DNA of 64,000 nt, taken from contig JARKIF010000054.1 in the NCBI GenBank assembly GCA_029378245.1, positions 62,001 to 126,000 on the forward strand, read 5' to 3'. Numbering within the stretch: the stretch's first letter is position 1; each line of letters opens with the position of its first letter. The notes beneath the pieces are model-generated. The model saw nothing but the letters and a program-made list of their open reading frames with translations. It searched no databases and was not told where the DNA came from. Origin of the DNA: Roridomyces roridus (lineage: Eukaryota > Basidiomycota > Agaricomycetes > Agaricales > Mycenaceae). This document shows, in pieces, positions 43,801 to 52,831 of this stretch. The position numbers were made by a program, and so were the translations under genes.

Positions 43801-44372
43801 TCTCCAGACCAAGTGTAGACGGGCTCACAGGATTCGTTTTCCAGCCCTGGAGGTCAATCATTAAAGTCCTCAATGATTTCATACGGGAGGCATGCCTTTG
43901 TAACGGCGGACACGTCTTCGTACATCCCGCCTGCCGCTCGCATTCAAAACAAGAATTCTGAGAAAACAGGATGTCGCACCTATAATTGCTACATGCCCAG
44001 GCCTGCTCTCTGTCGGGACGCGCGTGTGAGAGACGCCAAACGCGCCTCTGGTCTCCACAATAGATCTCAGATAGGGAGCAACCACTTCCGGGGCGTTCGG
44101 AATGCCAGCAGGGAACCCGTTCTTCTGGAATAACAGGTCTGCACGAAGTCCATCGCCGACAATGAGGACGAGGCGCGTAGATTCGGCCGAGTCAAGGCCA
44201 TGGCTTTGCATGCCATGTACAACGGGGCTCGTGAAGTAGCAGTCAAAGACTGCAAGTCAAATGGGCATTGGCAACTCATGTAGTGCGGAACACACGAACC
44301 GGAACCAATGTAGACGAGGTGGAATAATAGTCCAGTGAACAGGAGGGCCCCGACATTGTATCTCGACCCCAT
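40851..44372 (-). CDS. MCD4: GPI ethanolamine phosphate transferase 1 (Mcd4/PIG-N)
   Basis: Essential ER enzyme that adds phosphoethanolamine to the first mannose of the GPI precursor (established for Mcd4). Start 44372: MGSRYNVGALLFTGLLFHLVYIGS, an N-terminal membrane anchor. The lumenal alkaline-phosphatase-like domain shows LIVGDGLRADLLFQ, SHTRVPTESRPGHVAIIG (with the nucleophile Thr), GMYEDVSAVTKGW, FGSPDILPMF, LDTTGHSYRPHSEEYMNN and FTADHGMSVIGNH, the metal-binding set. Many short exons. From about 42840 a PIG-N domain of repeated hydrophobic helices follows (ALITALSGFTFSSFCILFAV, ASKLLMYFLAFGPCFVILSI, PPFSLFLVALTLTDGMTL), ending at 40851. Gene order and phases are consistent throughout. 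Divergent from the dead helical-bundle gene, with 93 bp between starts. Confidence 0.9.
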
Positions 44373-44829
44373 GAGAGTAGATTCAACGAGTTGTAAATTT
44401 CATCCAAGTGGGAGGAAAGCAGAACAGTGATGCATTCCCGGACCTCTTCAACTCGTCATCATGCCATGTCCTCCATCGAGAAGAAGCACAATAGACGCCC
44501 GAATGCCGAAGATTCGATAGACCTATACGGCCTTTTCATGGACTATCGGGCACATACTCGGGAAACACCAGTTCGTGGACTCTCCCTCAAATTGTCCGGC
44601 TCAACAAGCTGCTTCCTCAGGATACCGCGACGAATGAACTACTTCACCAGTTTGATAGAGCTGGTTAGGCCGGCCAAAGGGCAGTTACAGACGTTGCAAA
44701 ACTCTCTCAGCGGCTCGTCCATATCGACGTTGCTTTGACTTCCTACCGCGGCATGCTTTTGGACACCCTCGATTCTCTGAGCTCGGAATACGATTCTTTG
44801 CAAACAACCCTCCCATGAAGTGCCCATGT

Positions 44830-45018
44830 ACTGCAAAAGAGTGTCCGAAGGCACTCCCATAGCATAGCTCGAATCACTGCTATGGAGTGCTCGAGGTCAC
44901 TCCCAGTGTCTACGGTTTTTTACCAAAAATCACTTCAAGGGAGTGACCGAGAGCACTCCATGGCAGTGACTCGCCACCTCCCTTGGAGTGATTTGCGGTC
45001 ACTCCTAGGAAGTGACTC
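44830..45018. mobile_element. foldback/MITE-like insertion rich in GGAGTGA/TCACTCC
   Basis: Core palindrome with 31-nt arms at 44874-44904 and 44939-44969 (about 27 of 31 paired) around a 34-nt loop. Further GGAGTGA and TCACTCC words lie on both sides up to about 45018. It interrupts the protein homology of the helical-bundle pseudogene. Outer ends and target duplication could not be fixed, so the span is approximate. Confidence 0.5.
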
Positions 45019-45631
45019 TGCTTTACACAGTGTTTGGTGGAAGCAGTCCTCCGAGGTCTTGCCTCCCTCGCACATTACCTCCTCCTTCGTCGGGTGCCAC
45101 TGCGACCGCCTGGTGGTTGGTCACGTCTTCCTATCGTGGACATAGACGAGACGGTAGCGGACTGGAAGGACGCACTGGCCGAGATGAAGGTTCACATAAA
45201 CGCCATCCAAGACCGCTAGCCAGAGGCCATTGGCGTTTTGCGAACCCAACTCGACCCCCTTAACGCTCCGCCTTTGCTATCTTGGTTGTGTTGGACGAAT
45301 CCTGAAAACGTGAAATCCGATATTCGAAAGTTGACCAACGACCTTTCGAATATCATGGAGGCTGCCACCTGCAACACTGCCGAGCTTATGCAGGCGTGCA
45401 CCGGAATGGACCTCGCTTTCGAGCAAACGAGAGAATCTGCATCGGGAAATAACCTCCGTACAATTGAGACCACTCGATGAACTGATTGCGCTCAACACGG
45501 CATTCATGAGGTACAGAGCGGGTTGTTGGATTTCGAATCGGATGGTCTTCGAGCAGTGCAGAACGCAGGATATAAACCAGTCGCCTCTTGGCGATTTGCT
45601 CGAGGCGGAGAGGGAATATTTGGGAGAACAC

Positions 45632-46167
45632 TAGTGTGGTGGGCAGAATGATTTAGGGACAATTCTACCGGGCAGAATGGCAGAACGGCAGGCAGAACGC
45701 CGGCAGAATGCGGCAGAACTGGCTGATCAATCCATCAAAGTTGGGATCAATTGTAGCTGTTTGTCTTCTAAATTGCTTCCAAGGAATCCATCGAGGCTTC
45801 AATGGCTGATTATGGCTCCGATGACCCTCGTAGGCCCACCAGCAGGGTGGGGCTTGTCTTTCTGCACCGAAAGGCCGCTTGACGGCGTAATGGTTTCATC
45901 TCCGGCGATCACGGACCCGATGTGGCCGATACACTAGAGGCACAATGGGAATTTCAGCCACTTGGCCGCTGACGTCTTCCGCTGATTTGGGCAAACAATG
46001 AGATTTTGTATTGGCGGCACGAACCAAATGCTTGTCTTTGACGCCGGCGGCAGCCCGGCCCGGTTCGCTTTCTGCCAGATTCTGCCAGACCCTCTCTGAT
46101 ACTGCCGTTCTGCCAGCCATTCTGCCATGCCGCTGGGCAGTACGGCACTATTCTGCCAACCACACTA
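45632..46167. mobile_element. hAT-superfamily MITE with 8-bp target duplication
   Basis: 536-bp non-autonomous element. The termini TAGTGTGGTGGGCAGAAT and its inverse (one mismatch in 18) start with TAGTG, which fits the hAT YARNG end rule. The flanking 8-bp duplication is GAGAACAC (45624-45631 and 46168-46175), the hAT length. Many subterminal GGCAGAA words occur in opposite orientation at the two ends, as in hAT transposase binding regions. No transposase is encoded. Confidence 0.85.
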
Positions 46168-46803
46168 GAGAACACAGTTTGGCCATGGAGTATATGATGC
46201 GGCTGAGTAGCTATAGGTATTATTGAGGCATGCCTTGTAATAAATGTAGATGAATTCAAGCAAAGTACTCGAAGTTGAGACAAGGAAGAGTTTTCTGTGT
46301 GGTCCTCATCTGGCCATCGGTTCCAGAGTAGAAGAAATGGTATTACAACCCGCTATAGATGATAATGTACAGAGCTGGGTAAGATGTTACATGGGATAGG
46401 GATGTAGACAGTCCGATTCAAGCAAAGAAATAAAGAAAACTGTTCGGAATCGCACCCATTTGGCTTCATCTATCCCGATTGACACCCTGCTCACCCCATG
46501 CCCAGACCTCCTTGAACCCGTCGGCCGCTTCCATCAACATCCACCGAGCCGAAAGCAGCCCGTCAACCGCCCGCTTGAAGTACTAAGTGCGTCCACGTGG
46601 TAAATCTTGCGGTTGGTGACGGCGAGAGGCGGTAGCGAGGTATGTCGGTGGTCAAGGCGTCCCTTGTCCAGCGGCATATCACGTCGCTCCATCTCCGCTG
46701 CTGGCTGGGTGGGTAGACAGTCGGCGGCTTTGTGGGTCGAGGGAAGCGGTAGCGGTGAGCGGGGTAGAGGGACAGATTAGCCGGGGCACGTGGTTGTAGT
46801 ACT

Positions 46804-48269
46804 TTATGCGCAAGTCGACGCCGGGTGGCGAAGACGAGCGAGCATCGCCATCCGCGATGTGCTGGGTTGAGGAGGACTAGTAGTGAAACGAGCTGCAATG
46901 TTCGACAGCGACGGGGGTCGGCTTATATCTGTTGAGAAATTGTAAGAGACAGGCAAGGAATGACGTGGAGAAAGACATACCGAACTTGGGCAGGCACGGG
47001 CCACTGGGTCGATCAAACAACGCCCCGGTATCAAGGTCATCAGCAAAGGCTTCATAGGAGAAGAGCTCTGCATCGTCACTGTCACCCGACAGCGACTCCC
47101 GGTCATCGTGCTCCTCCTCGACTTCCTCAATGAAAGCATGCGACGCCTCGGGCTCCTGGGGCCTGTACCGTGGTGTACTGAATCTCTGGCGTAGCATTTC
47201 TATCGGGATGCGCTGCAAAAAGGAGACCAGCGATGGGCGAGGGGTTGGGACGTCGGGGTAGGCTTCCTCCTCTTGAATAGGCGGAGATGGCAGCGCATTG
47301 TTGTTGATCTCCTGGGGCTCGGTGGAGGATTCTTGCAGGATTACTTGCTTGGCCGCCTTGCGGGACATCGCAGCTGCCGCCAGATGGCCGACGAGCGCCA
47401 AGTGGGAAGGCCGAGACGTCGACGGTGACTCGAAGATGGACTTCTTGTCGTCCAGGCTCTCGTCGACGAGCGTAGCAGAGTCGTCTTGATGCATTCCAGG
47501 TAGAGTCCTGATTTTGGAGGCCTTGAGGAGTGTGAGGGCACCACTAACAATACGAAGGAGGTCTTGCTGCGCCAAGAAAACACGCGGAAGACGAATGACT
47601 GTAAGGACGCGTGTTAGTAAGGGCAGAAATTGGAAGTGAGAAAGCATACCCCGACCACGATACATGCCTCTTAACCCAAGGGGCCTAGGGATAGCAATCT
47701 TCACGAGCCATAGACCGTGTTCGTACTTGGCAACTTCGGGCCTTGACGCCTTGATAGCAGCGAGAGCCTGCCATACGATCCCAACGATGAACCGATTGCC
47801 TTGATGCGCCATGAGAGCACGTTGAGGGCGAGGAGCTGCATGCAAAGCGTCAGTACTGAGCAAGGCAATGGGAAGCGAACATACCAAAGTAAACTCGCAA
47901 CGAGAACATCCACCGTGGAATTGGGAGGCGAATGTTCAGAAGCGGGCTTGGACCAAGCGGGGGTAGGAGAAGGAGACGCGGCTTTGGCGGCAGGAGGAGG
48001 AGAGGTAGACCGCAGGGGAGGAGGCGAGTAGTCGGTGGAATTGAAGACTTCTTGTTACGACGGGTGAAGAGCCACCAGACGAGAGCGAGAATGACCAATT
48101 CATGAATGACGAGGATAACGAGGACAACGACGATGACCGAGGTCAGAGACCAGCCGCTAACGGGAACCGTGTTGGCGAGCTGGGGGTGGGCGAGGCCGGA
48201 GCAGACAGCGTTGAACAGCTGCCCAGCCAGGAAGGCGATAAAGGCGAGGAGGACGTTGGTGGTGGTCAT
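46804..48269 (-). CDS. membrane protein of unknown function
   Basis: Not recognised. Start 48269: MTTTNVLLAFIAFLAGQLF opens a first hydrophobic segment; VIVVVLVILVIHELVILALVWW (about residues 44-65) is a strong membrane helix followed by a basic TRRNKK stop-transfer. A Pro/Leu-rich stretch, FSLRVYF, and after a GTATGT...GCAG intron the soluble part PRPQRALMAHQGNRFIVG, YEHGLWLVKIAIPRPLGLRG and, after another intron, IRLPRVFLAQQDLLRIVSG. The C-terminal half is acidic and Ser/Pro-rich (EEVEEEHDDRESLSGDSDD). The last intron leads to DISRPPSLSNIAARFTTSPP and a stop at 46804. Four exons in phase, so the gene looks intact. Confidence 0.6.
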
Positions 48270-48584
48270 GGTGCTTGGTAAAGAGGAGAGGGAGTCGTTT
48301 GGCTGGGCTGGCTTTTATACGTTTGGCGCTATCTTGAGACGTTGCGATTCGAACAAGTATGGAGAGCATCAAAGTCGCATAGCGCATCTTCCTGCCAAGC
48401 TGGGACCAAGTCGCGTTGATATATCACTCAATACATAGTTCTGCGTCTTTCTGCGTTTTTTTCGCGGCCTTGTCATGAGCCAAACGGCCTCTACAGCGGT
48501 CTTATTCGAAAGTTAACGTTTTCGATCGGTGCGGATAGAAAATTACATCCGCCATCTCAAGATAGCGTAGAATGGAAAGAAATG
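48270..48584. other. intergenic promoter region
   Basis: Shared 5' region between two divergent transcription units; no gene seen. Confidence 0.4.
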
Positions 48585-48590
48585 TATATA
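48585..48590 (+). promoter_or_regulatory. TATA box before the exon-repeat gene
   Basis: TATATA, 42 bp before the ATG at 48627, supports transcription into the repeat array. Confidence 0.45.
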
Positions 48591-48626
48591 AGAAACGATG
48601 CCCGACCTCTAATTCCCCAGGCTCTC

Positions 48627-49860
48627 ATGCCTCGTCTCTCTCACCACCGTCCTCCCTCAAGCATCTTCAACGCCGACGAGGACAGTGGCGAGGTACGTCC
48701 GCCTGCTCCTGCACCGTCGAGCTGATATTTTGCAGGCTGGCCGTCGTCAAGAGCGTTGTCCACAGACCTCAAGACCCCGGGATACTGACGTCGCTTTCGC
48801 ATTGCTTTCGTTTTGTTTTCACAGCTGCCCGAACCTGGTATCATACTCCCCCCAACAGGAGCGCTGCGTGGTGCACTGGGAGCCACGCAGGCTCGCGGCC
48901 AGAGGGGTGGTGGTCGCACGCAAGAGCCAACGCGACCTCGGAAACGGGGAAGTGAGCATGACGTGACGGTGGACAAGCCCAGACCACCTAATGCCCCATC
49001 CCTCGCCAACCGCCTACCACCAGACGCTAATGGTACGTCCTCCATTCTCTTGGGACCATGGCTGACGACGACCATGCAGACACAGACACGGGGCGGGGCT
49101 GTCGAGGCGGTTCCTGGGGGTGGGTTCGCAACCCTCGTGCACCCTTGTCGTGGGCCCCCAGGCTTGAGACCTTTGAGTCGACCAATAGCACGTTAATCTC
49201 GCAGTCAAGGTGCGTCCGCTTGCGTCCGTTCCGTCGAGCTGATTGTTTGCAGGCTGGCCGTCGTCAAGACCGTTCTCCACAGACCTCAAGACCTCGCTTT
49301 CGTTTTGCTTTCGTGTTGTGTTGCTTTCCCCCCTTAAACAATGGCGTATAGCGTCGGCTACCGGGAGGCCTTCGTCGCACAAACTGCCCGAGGTGAAGGT
49401 GGTGGCGCGATTTGAGCGCGGTGACAAGCCCGGACACCCTACCCATGCCCCTTCCCTCGAATCGGCGGGCCACGGCAGGCTATACGGTGCGTCCTTTGCC
49501 CGCTATCATCGACTAGTCTGACTGACGCCGCAACAGAGCACAGACGGTGACCACCGGGAGGTCCATCGTAGCTCACGCCAGAGGTGCAGGTGGTGGCGCG
49601 ATTTGAGCGCGGTGACAAACCCGGACACCCTACCCATGCCCCTCCCTCAAACCTAGCGGGTCGTGGCTGGCCTTCCGGTATGTCTTGCATCTTCTTCTTC
49701 TAGTTCGCATTGACTGACGACCATGTAGTTGACGCAGACCGGGGGGCTGTCGAGGATTTTCCTGGGGGTGGGTTCGCAACCCTCGTGCACCCTTGTCGTG
49801 GGCCCCCAGGCTTAAGACCTTCGGGTCGACCAATAGCACGTTAATATCGCAGGGTTTGTT
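48627..49860 (+). other. gene-like array of duplicated exon modules
   Basis: Opens with MPRLSHHRPPSSIFNADEDSG at 48627 and a GTACGT...TTTGCAG intron, then modules that each look like an exon with its own splice signals. Three modules are duplicated. An intron plus AGRRQERCPQTSRPR-type exon occurs at 48692-48777 and 49209-49293. A Gly-rich GGGFATLVHPCRGPPGLRPL-type exon occurs at 49093-49206 and 49741-49853. A DKPxxPxxAPSL-type exon with following donor occurs near 48970-49033, 49418-49490 and 49603-49680. No continuous frame can be set with confidence, so this is either a repeat-rich fast-evolving gene or its decaying remains. The protein is Arg/Pro/Gly-rich and not recognised. Confidence 0.45.
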
Positions 49861-50550
49861 CTTTCTTTTCGACGTAGAATAGTTCATGTTTGTGTGAATA
49901 AATTGGATTCAATGACAACTAGACTTGATTCAAATGAGCACGTTTATTTAGCAACGCAAGGGACGCACCTTTTGAACACCTACATCAACGTCTTTGCCTC
50001 CATGGACTCTTTCTCCAAGAACTCGAGTTGTTGTGGAGCCGCAGACCTGGAGGTTCACCCGACCCACTAGACATTGGAATCCGCACACGCGATAAGTAGT
50101 TGGACAAGAACCGAAACAGGCATGCCGAGGCCGAGTGTAAACGTGGATGAGCTGGAGAGCGGCGTTTTGGAGAGTGCTTGCCGAAACAGAAGACGAGGGC
50201 AATCCTAGGTTTGAGATGCAAGGTTCCGGGCGCTCGAGGGCTTCAAAGCACGTTTTTGCTTGGACGAGCCATGTTATCAGGAGCCAAGTCGCGTTTGATG
50301 CCGCTCTTTTGCCGGCGTGCCGCTCTTAGCTGCTCGGCACGGCACTCTCTTTTCACCTGCGCGCCAAGTAAGAGCCTCGGTCTGGGCCTCTCTTGAACCG
50401 ACAAAGAGCGTCGTCTTCCGGATCTATTCACAAAATGTGTCTATAACGCGTCCCAAGGAAAAATTCTATTACAAGCCGAGAACTCGGATCTTCCACTGCA
50501 GAGAACCCAGAGAAGGTGCATGCACTAGTCTGCGAGCAAAATGGTGCCAT
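49861..50550. other. intergenic, no gene recognised
   Basis: No supported coding sequence. Short frames on the minus strand near 49950-50220 show no family resemblance. Confidence 0.4.
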
Positions 50551-50559
50551 GCAGAACTC

Positions 50560-50567
50560 AGATAAAT
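50560..50567 (+). promoter_or_regulatory. TATA-like box of sulfotransferase copy 4
   Basis: AGATAAAT, 34 bp before the ATG, preceded by GGTGCCATGCAGA. This is the same module as in copies 1 and 3, over 40 kb away. Confidence 0.5.
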
Positions 50568-50593
50568 GGTCTATCTGGCTCCCTCGTTTGCCC

Positions 50594-51509
50594 ATGGCCG
50601 ACGAAAAGGCGCCTCAAGCAAGAGACCCAAACCCGGCAGTGCTTCCCGCCAAAGACGCCAACATCGACCGACACACATGTCGGCGCATCGTGCCCATGCA
50701 GGTCTTATCCCTGGGTATGCCGCGGACTGGAACATGCTGTCAGCGACGAATGCATTCTCCTCGACATTTGCTCACCCTCTCCTTGGACAGCCATGAAAGC
50801 AGCGTTGGAGATCCTGGGCTACAAGCACTGCTATCATAGTTTCGATATCGACGCCAACGTTCGGGACCTTGATATGTGGGCTGAGGCCTGTGCAGCCAAG
50901 TACGAAGGTAAAGGCAAATTCGGGCGCGCGGAATTCGATCAACTGCTCGGGCATTGCATGGCAGTGACCGATGCGCCGTGCAGTACGTTTGCAGCAGAGC
51001 TCATCGACGCGTATCCTGACGCCAAGGTCATCCTGGTGGAGCGCGACATCGAGGCATGGTACAGGTCTTTCAACATTCTGATGGAGCTGCCCTTTATACC
51101 TTGGCTCCGCCTTGTGGCTCTCCTGGACCCATCCTGGACAGGCAAAAGAGCGAGATTCTGGCAGAAGTGGTTGGCCAACGAATTTGGTGCAACGACGCTC
51201 GAGAAGGCGCAGGAGGTGACCAGAGCCAGATACCGAGCGCACAATGCGACAGTCAGGAGAGTTGCTCCCAAAGAAAGGTTCCTCGACTACGAGTTGGGGA
51301 GTGGCTGGGAGCCGCTCTGCAAATTCCTTGGCAAGCAAGTGCCGGATGTTCCATTCCCTCGACTCAACGAAGCGACGGAGCTGAAGAAGACGCTGAGAAT
51401 TATGCAAAGGAAGAACATGCGTCGAGCGCTGCATAATGTGGCAGGCGGACTCGGACTTTGCATTGTGGTGGTTTGCGGATCGTATTATTGGTGGAATCGT
51501 CGTGTATAA
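50594..51509 (+). CDS. sulfotransferase-family P-loop protein, dispersed copy 4
   Basis: Same family and exon structure as the 4-9 kb cluster: exons 50594-50738 and 50791-51509, 52-nt intron at the identical codon, 287 residues. Loop LSLGMPRTGTCSMKAAL is intact, as are ILVERDIEAWYRSFNILM and the C-terminal helix (GLGLCIVVVCGSYYWW). It is the most divergent copy: residues 1-25 (MADEKAPQARDPNPAVLPAK) and the middle (LPFIPWLRLVALLDPSWTGK) differ, so it is probably an older dispersed paralogue or the ancestor of the cluster. No lesion. Confidence 0.82.
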
Positions 51510-52121
51510 CTGATGAAATGCAGCGACCAGAGCCTTTCCCCAAGTTCGATTTGTCGTGAAACCAGTCTATTTCAAACTGAAATGAGATGCTCTGCGAGAC
51601 TCGGACGAGGTCAGTATATACCATTAATGGAAGGACACCCCGTCTCACCGATTCAGACCCACGAAATCTTGCATCTCTGGACTCAGAGCGGCCGCAGAGA
51701 GTTGTTGCGCCGTCCTTCCGCCTTCACAGAACCACCGCCGAGGCGAAGAGATTTAGACATCTTGGTATTCCAGGTCGTTGCTTTGTAGGTGCAACCGATC
51801 AGGCCCCGCAATGAAGAGACCGCCGCCGGAGTATGCTGGTATATTGCTACCCGCTTCGAGGCTGTACAGCGTAGACTACGGAGGGAGATGGCTAGACGAT
51901 GAAACCATAGCTGGATTAGCCCGGACGTCAAACTGTAGAGATCGGGTTTCTTGAATTGAAAAAAGTGGTGGTAGTAGTCGACTCCTCTTCGCCATGGCGC
52001 CAATTTGCCTGCATATGAAACCTATCGGAGGGCCGGTTGGGAGAGAAGAATGAACCCATAATCGGATGCCGGAGGACGGGAACAGGACGGAGGCAAAGAT
52101 GCACAAATATTGCTTCAAGTC
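51510..52121. other. intergenic, no gene recognised
   Basis: Nothing supportable between sulfotransferase copy 4 and SF3B5; contains the SF3B5 promoter. Confidence 0.4.
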
Positions 52122-52629
52122 ATGGTGCGTTCTCGACGTTGTTCGCCTCGGTGACGCTGACACGACCCACAGGCCTCGGAACTCAGATATACGGCCAACA
52201 CGCAGCTCGAGCACCGTGAGTCTTGCTTTTTCTCGCCAGGACCACTCTCACTGGTCTTATTCTAGTCCATGCACGGTATACCGGAACCGGTGGGTGTTTT
52301 TCTATTCTACGAGCTATCGGTAAACTAAAGCCCCGTAGGCCATGCGGATATTTCCAAGTAGTGCGTTCGTCTACTGGGCTTTACCGGGCAGTCTTAATTT
52401 GTTGGGTAGCGATTGGGTGACGCATCAGCACCGGGACACGCTCGCGTCGATCGTAGGGCACCCCACACTCACGTCTTACTTGGCAATCGCAGACGGCGAG
52501 TCCCTGGGCCGCATCAGGTTTGAGATGACAGAGGTGTGTTACGCTGAAAGGTCTCAGAGTCTCCAATTGACATGTTTTCAGAAAATGCTCCAGCCTTGCG
52601 GACCCCCACCGCGACGAGATGAGGATTGA
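52122..52629 (+). CDS. splicing factor 3B subunit 5 (SF3b10)
   Basis: Small subunit of the U2 snRNP SF3b complex that helps recognise the branch site. Six exons are needed: ATG alone (52122-52124), 52173-52215, 52266-52289, 52339-52357, 52410-52533 and 52582-52629. They total 261 nt and encode 86 residues, exactly the usual SF3B5 length. Recognisable blocks: NTQLEHLHARYTGTGHAD, DWVTHQHRDTLASIVGHP, LTSYLAIADGES and KMLQPCGPPPRRDED. Donors are GTGCGT, GTGAGT, GTGGGT, GTAGTG and GTGTGT; every junction keeps phase. Three exons are under 25 nt, so automated gene finders will probably miss or truncate this gene. Confidence 0.92.
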
Positions 52630-52831
52630 ATAGTAGTATCGCGCTTTGTGCCCTTTGTGTCTTTTTCTGTACTCTCCCTTTGTACCCGAAAATGGATTCC
52701 GCGTGAATGGGATCAACCATCTTTGGAATTTCCAATAGGAGCAAAAAGCCGCTTAGCACCAACTGCTACTTTCCGTTCTCCCATCGTCTATCTACACTTC
52801 TAGTGGTCCCAGAGCCACCCTCCTAGCAACA

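Larger units (their letters stand above)
44466..46226 (+). pseudogene. helical-bundle family gene, broken by mutations and two elements
   Basis: Starts MSSIEKKHNRRPNAEDSIDL and DYRAHTRETP, then a family intron, as in the intact gene at 57579 (SYCPHTQETS). LNKLLPQDTATNELLHQFD continues in frame to a TAG at 44666-44668. AGQRAVTDVAKLSQRLVHI and YRGMLLDTLDSLSSEYDSL follow before a foldback insertion (about 44.83-45.02 kb). Beyond it LTNDLSNIMEAATCNTAELM is readable, with another TAG at 45217-45219 and a frameshift near 45476. The last block ELIALNTAFMRYRAGCWISN runs into a hAT-type MITE at 45632. The reading frame continues after the MITE to a TGA at 46224-46226. Clearly dead. Confidence 0.7.
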
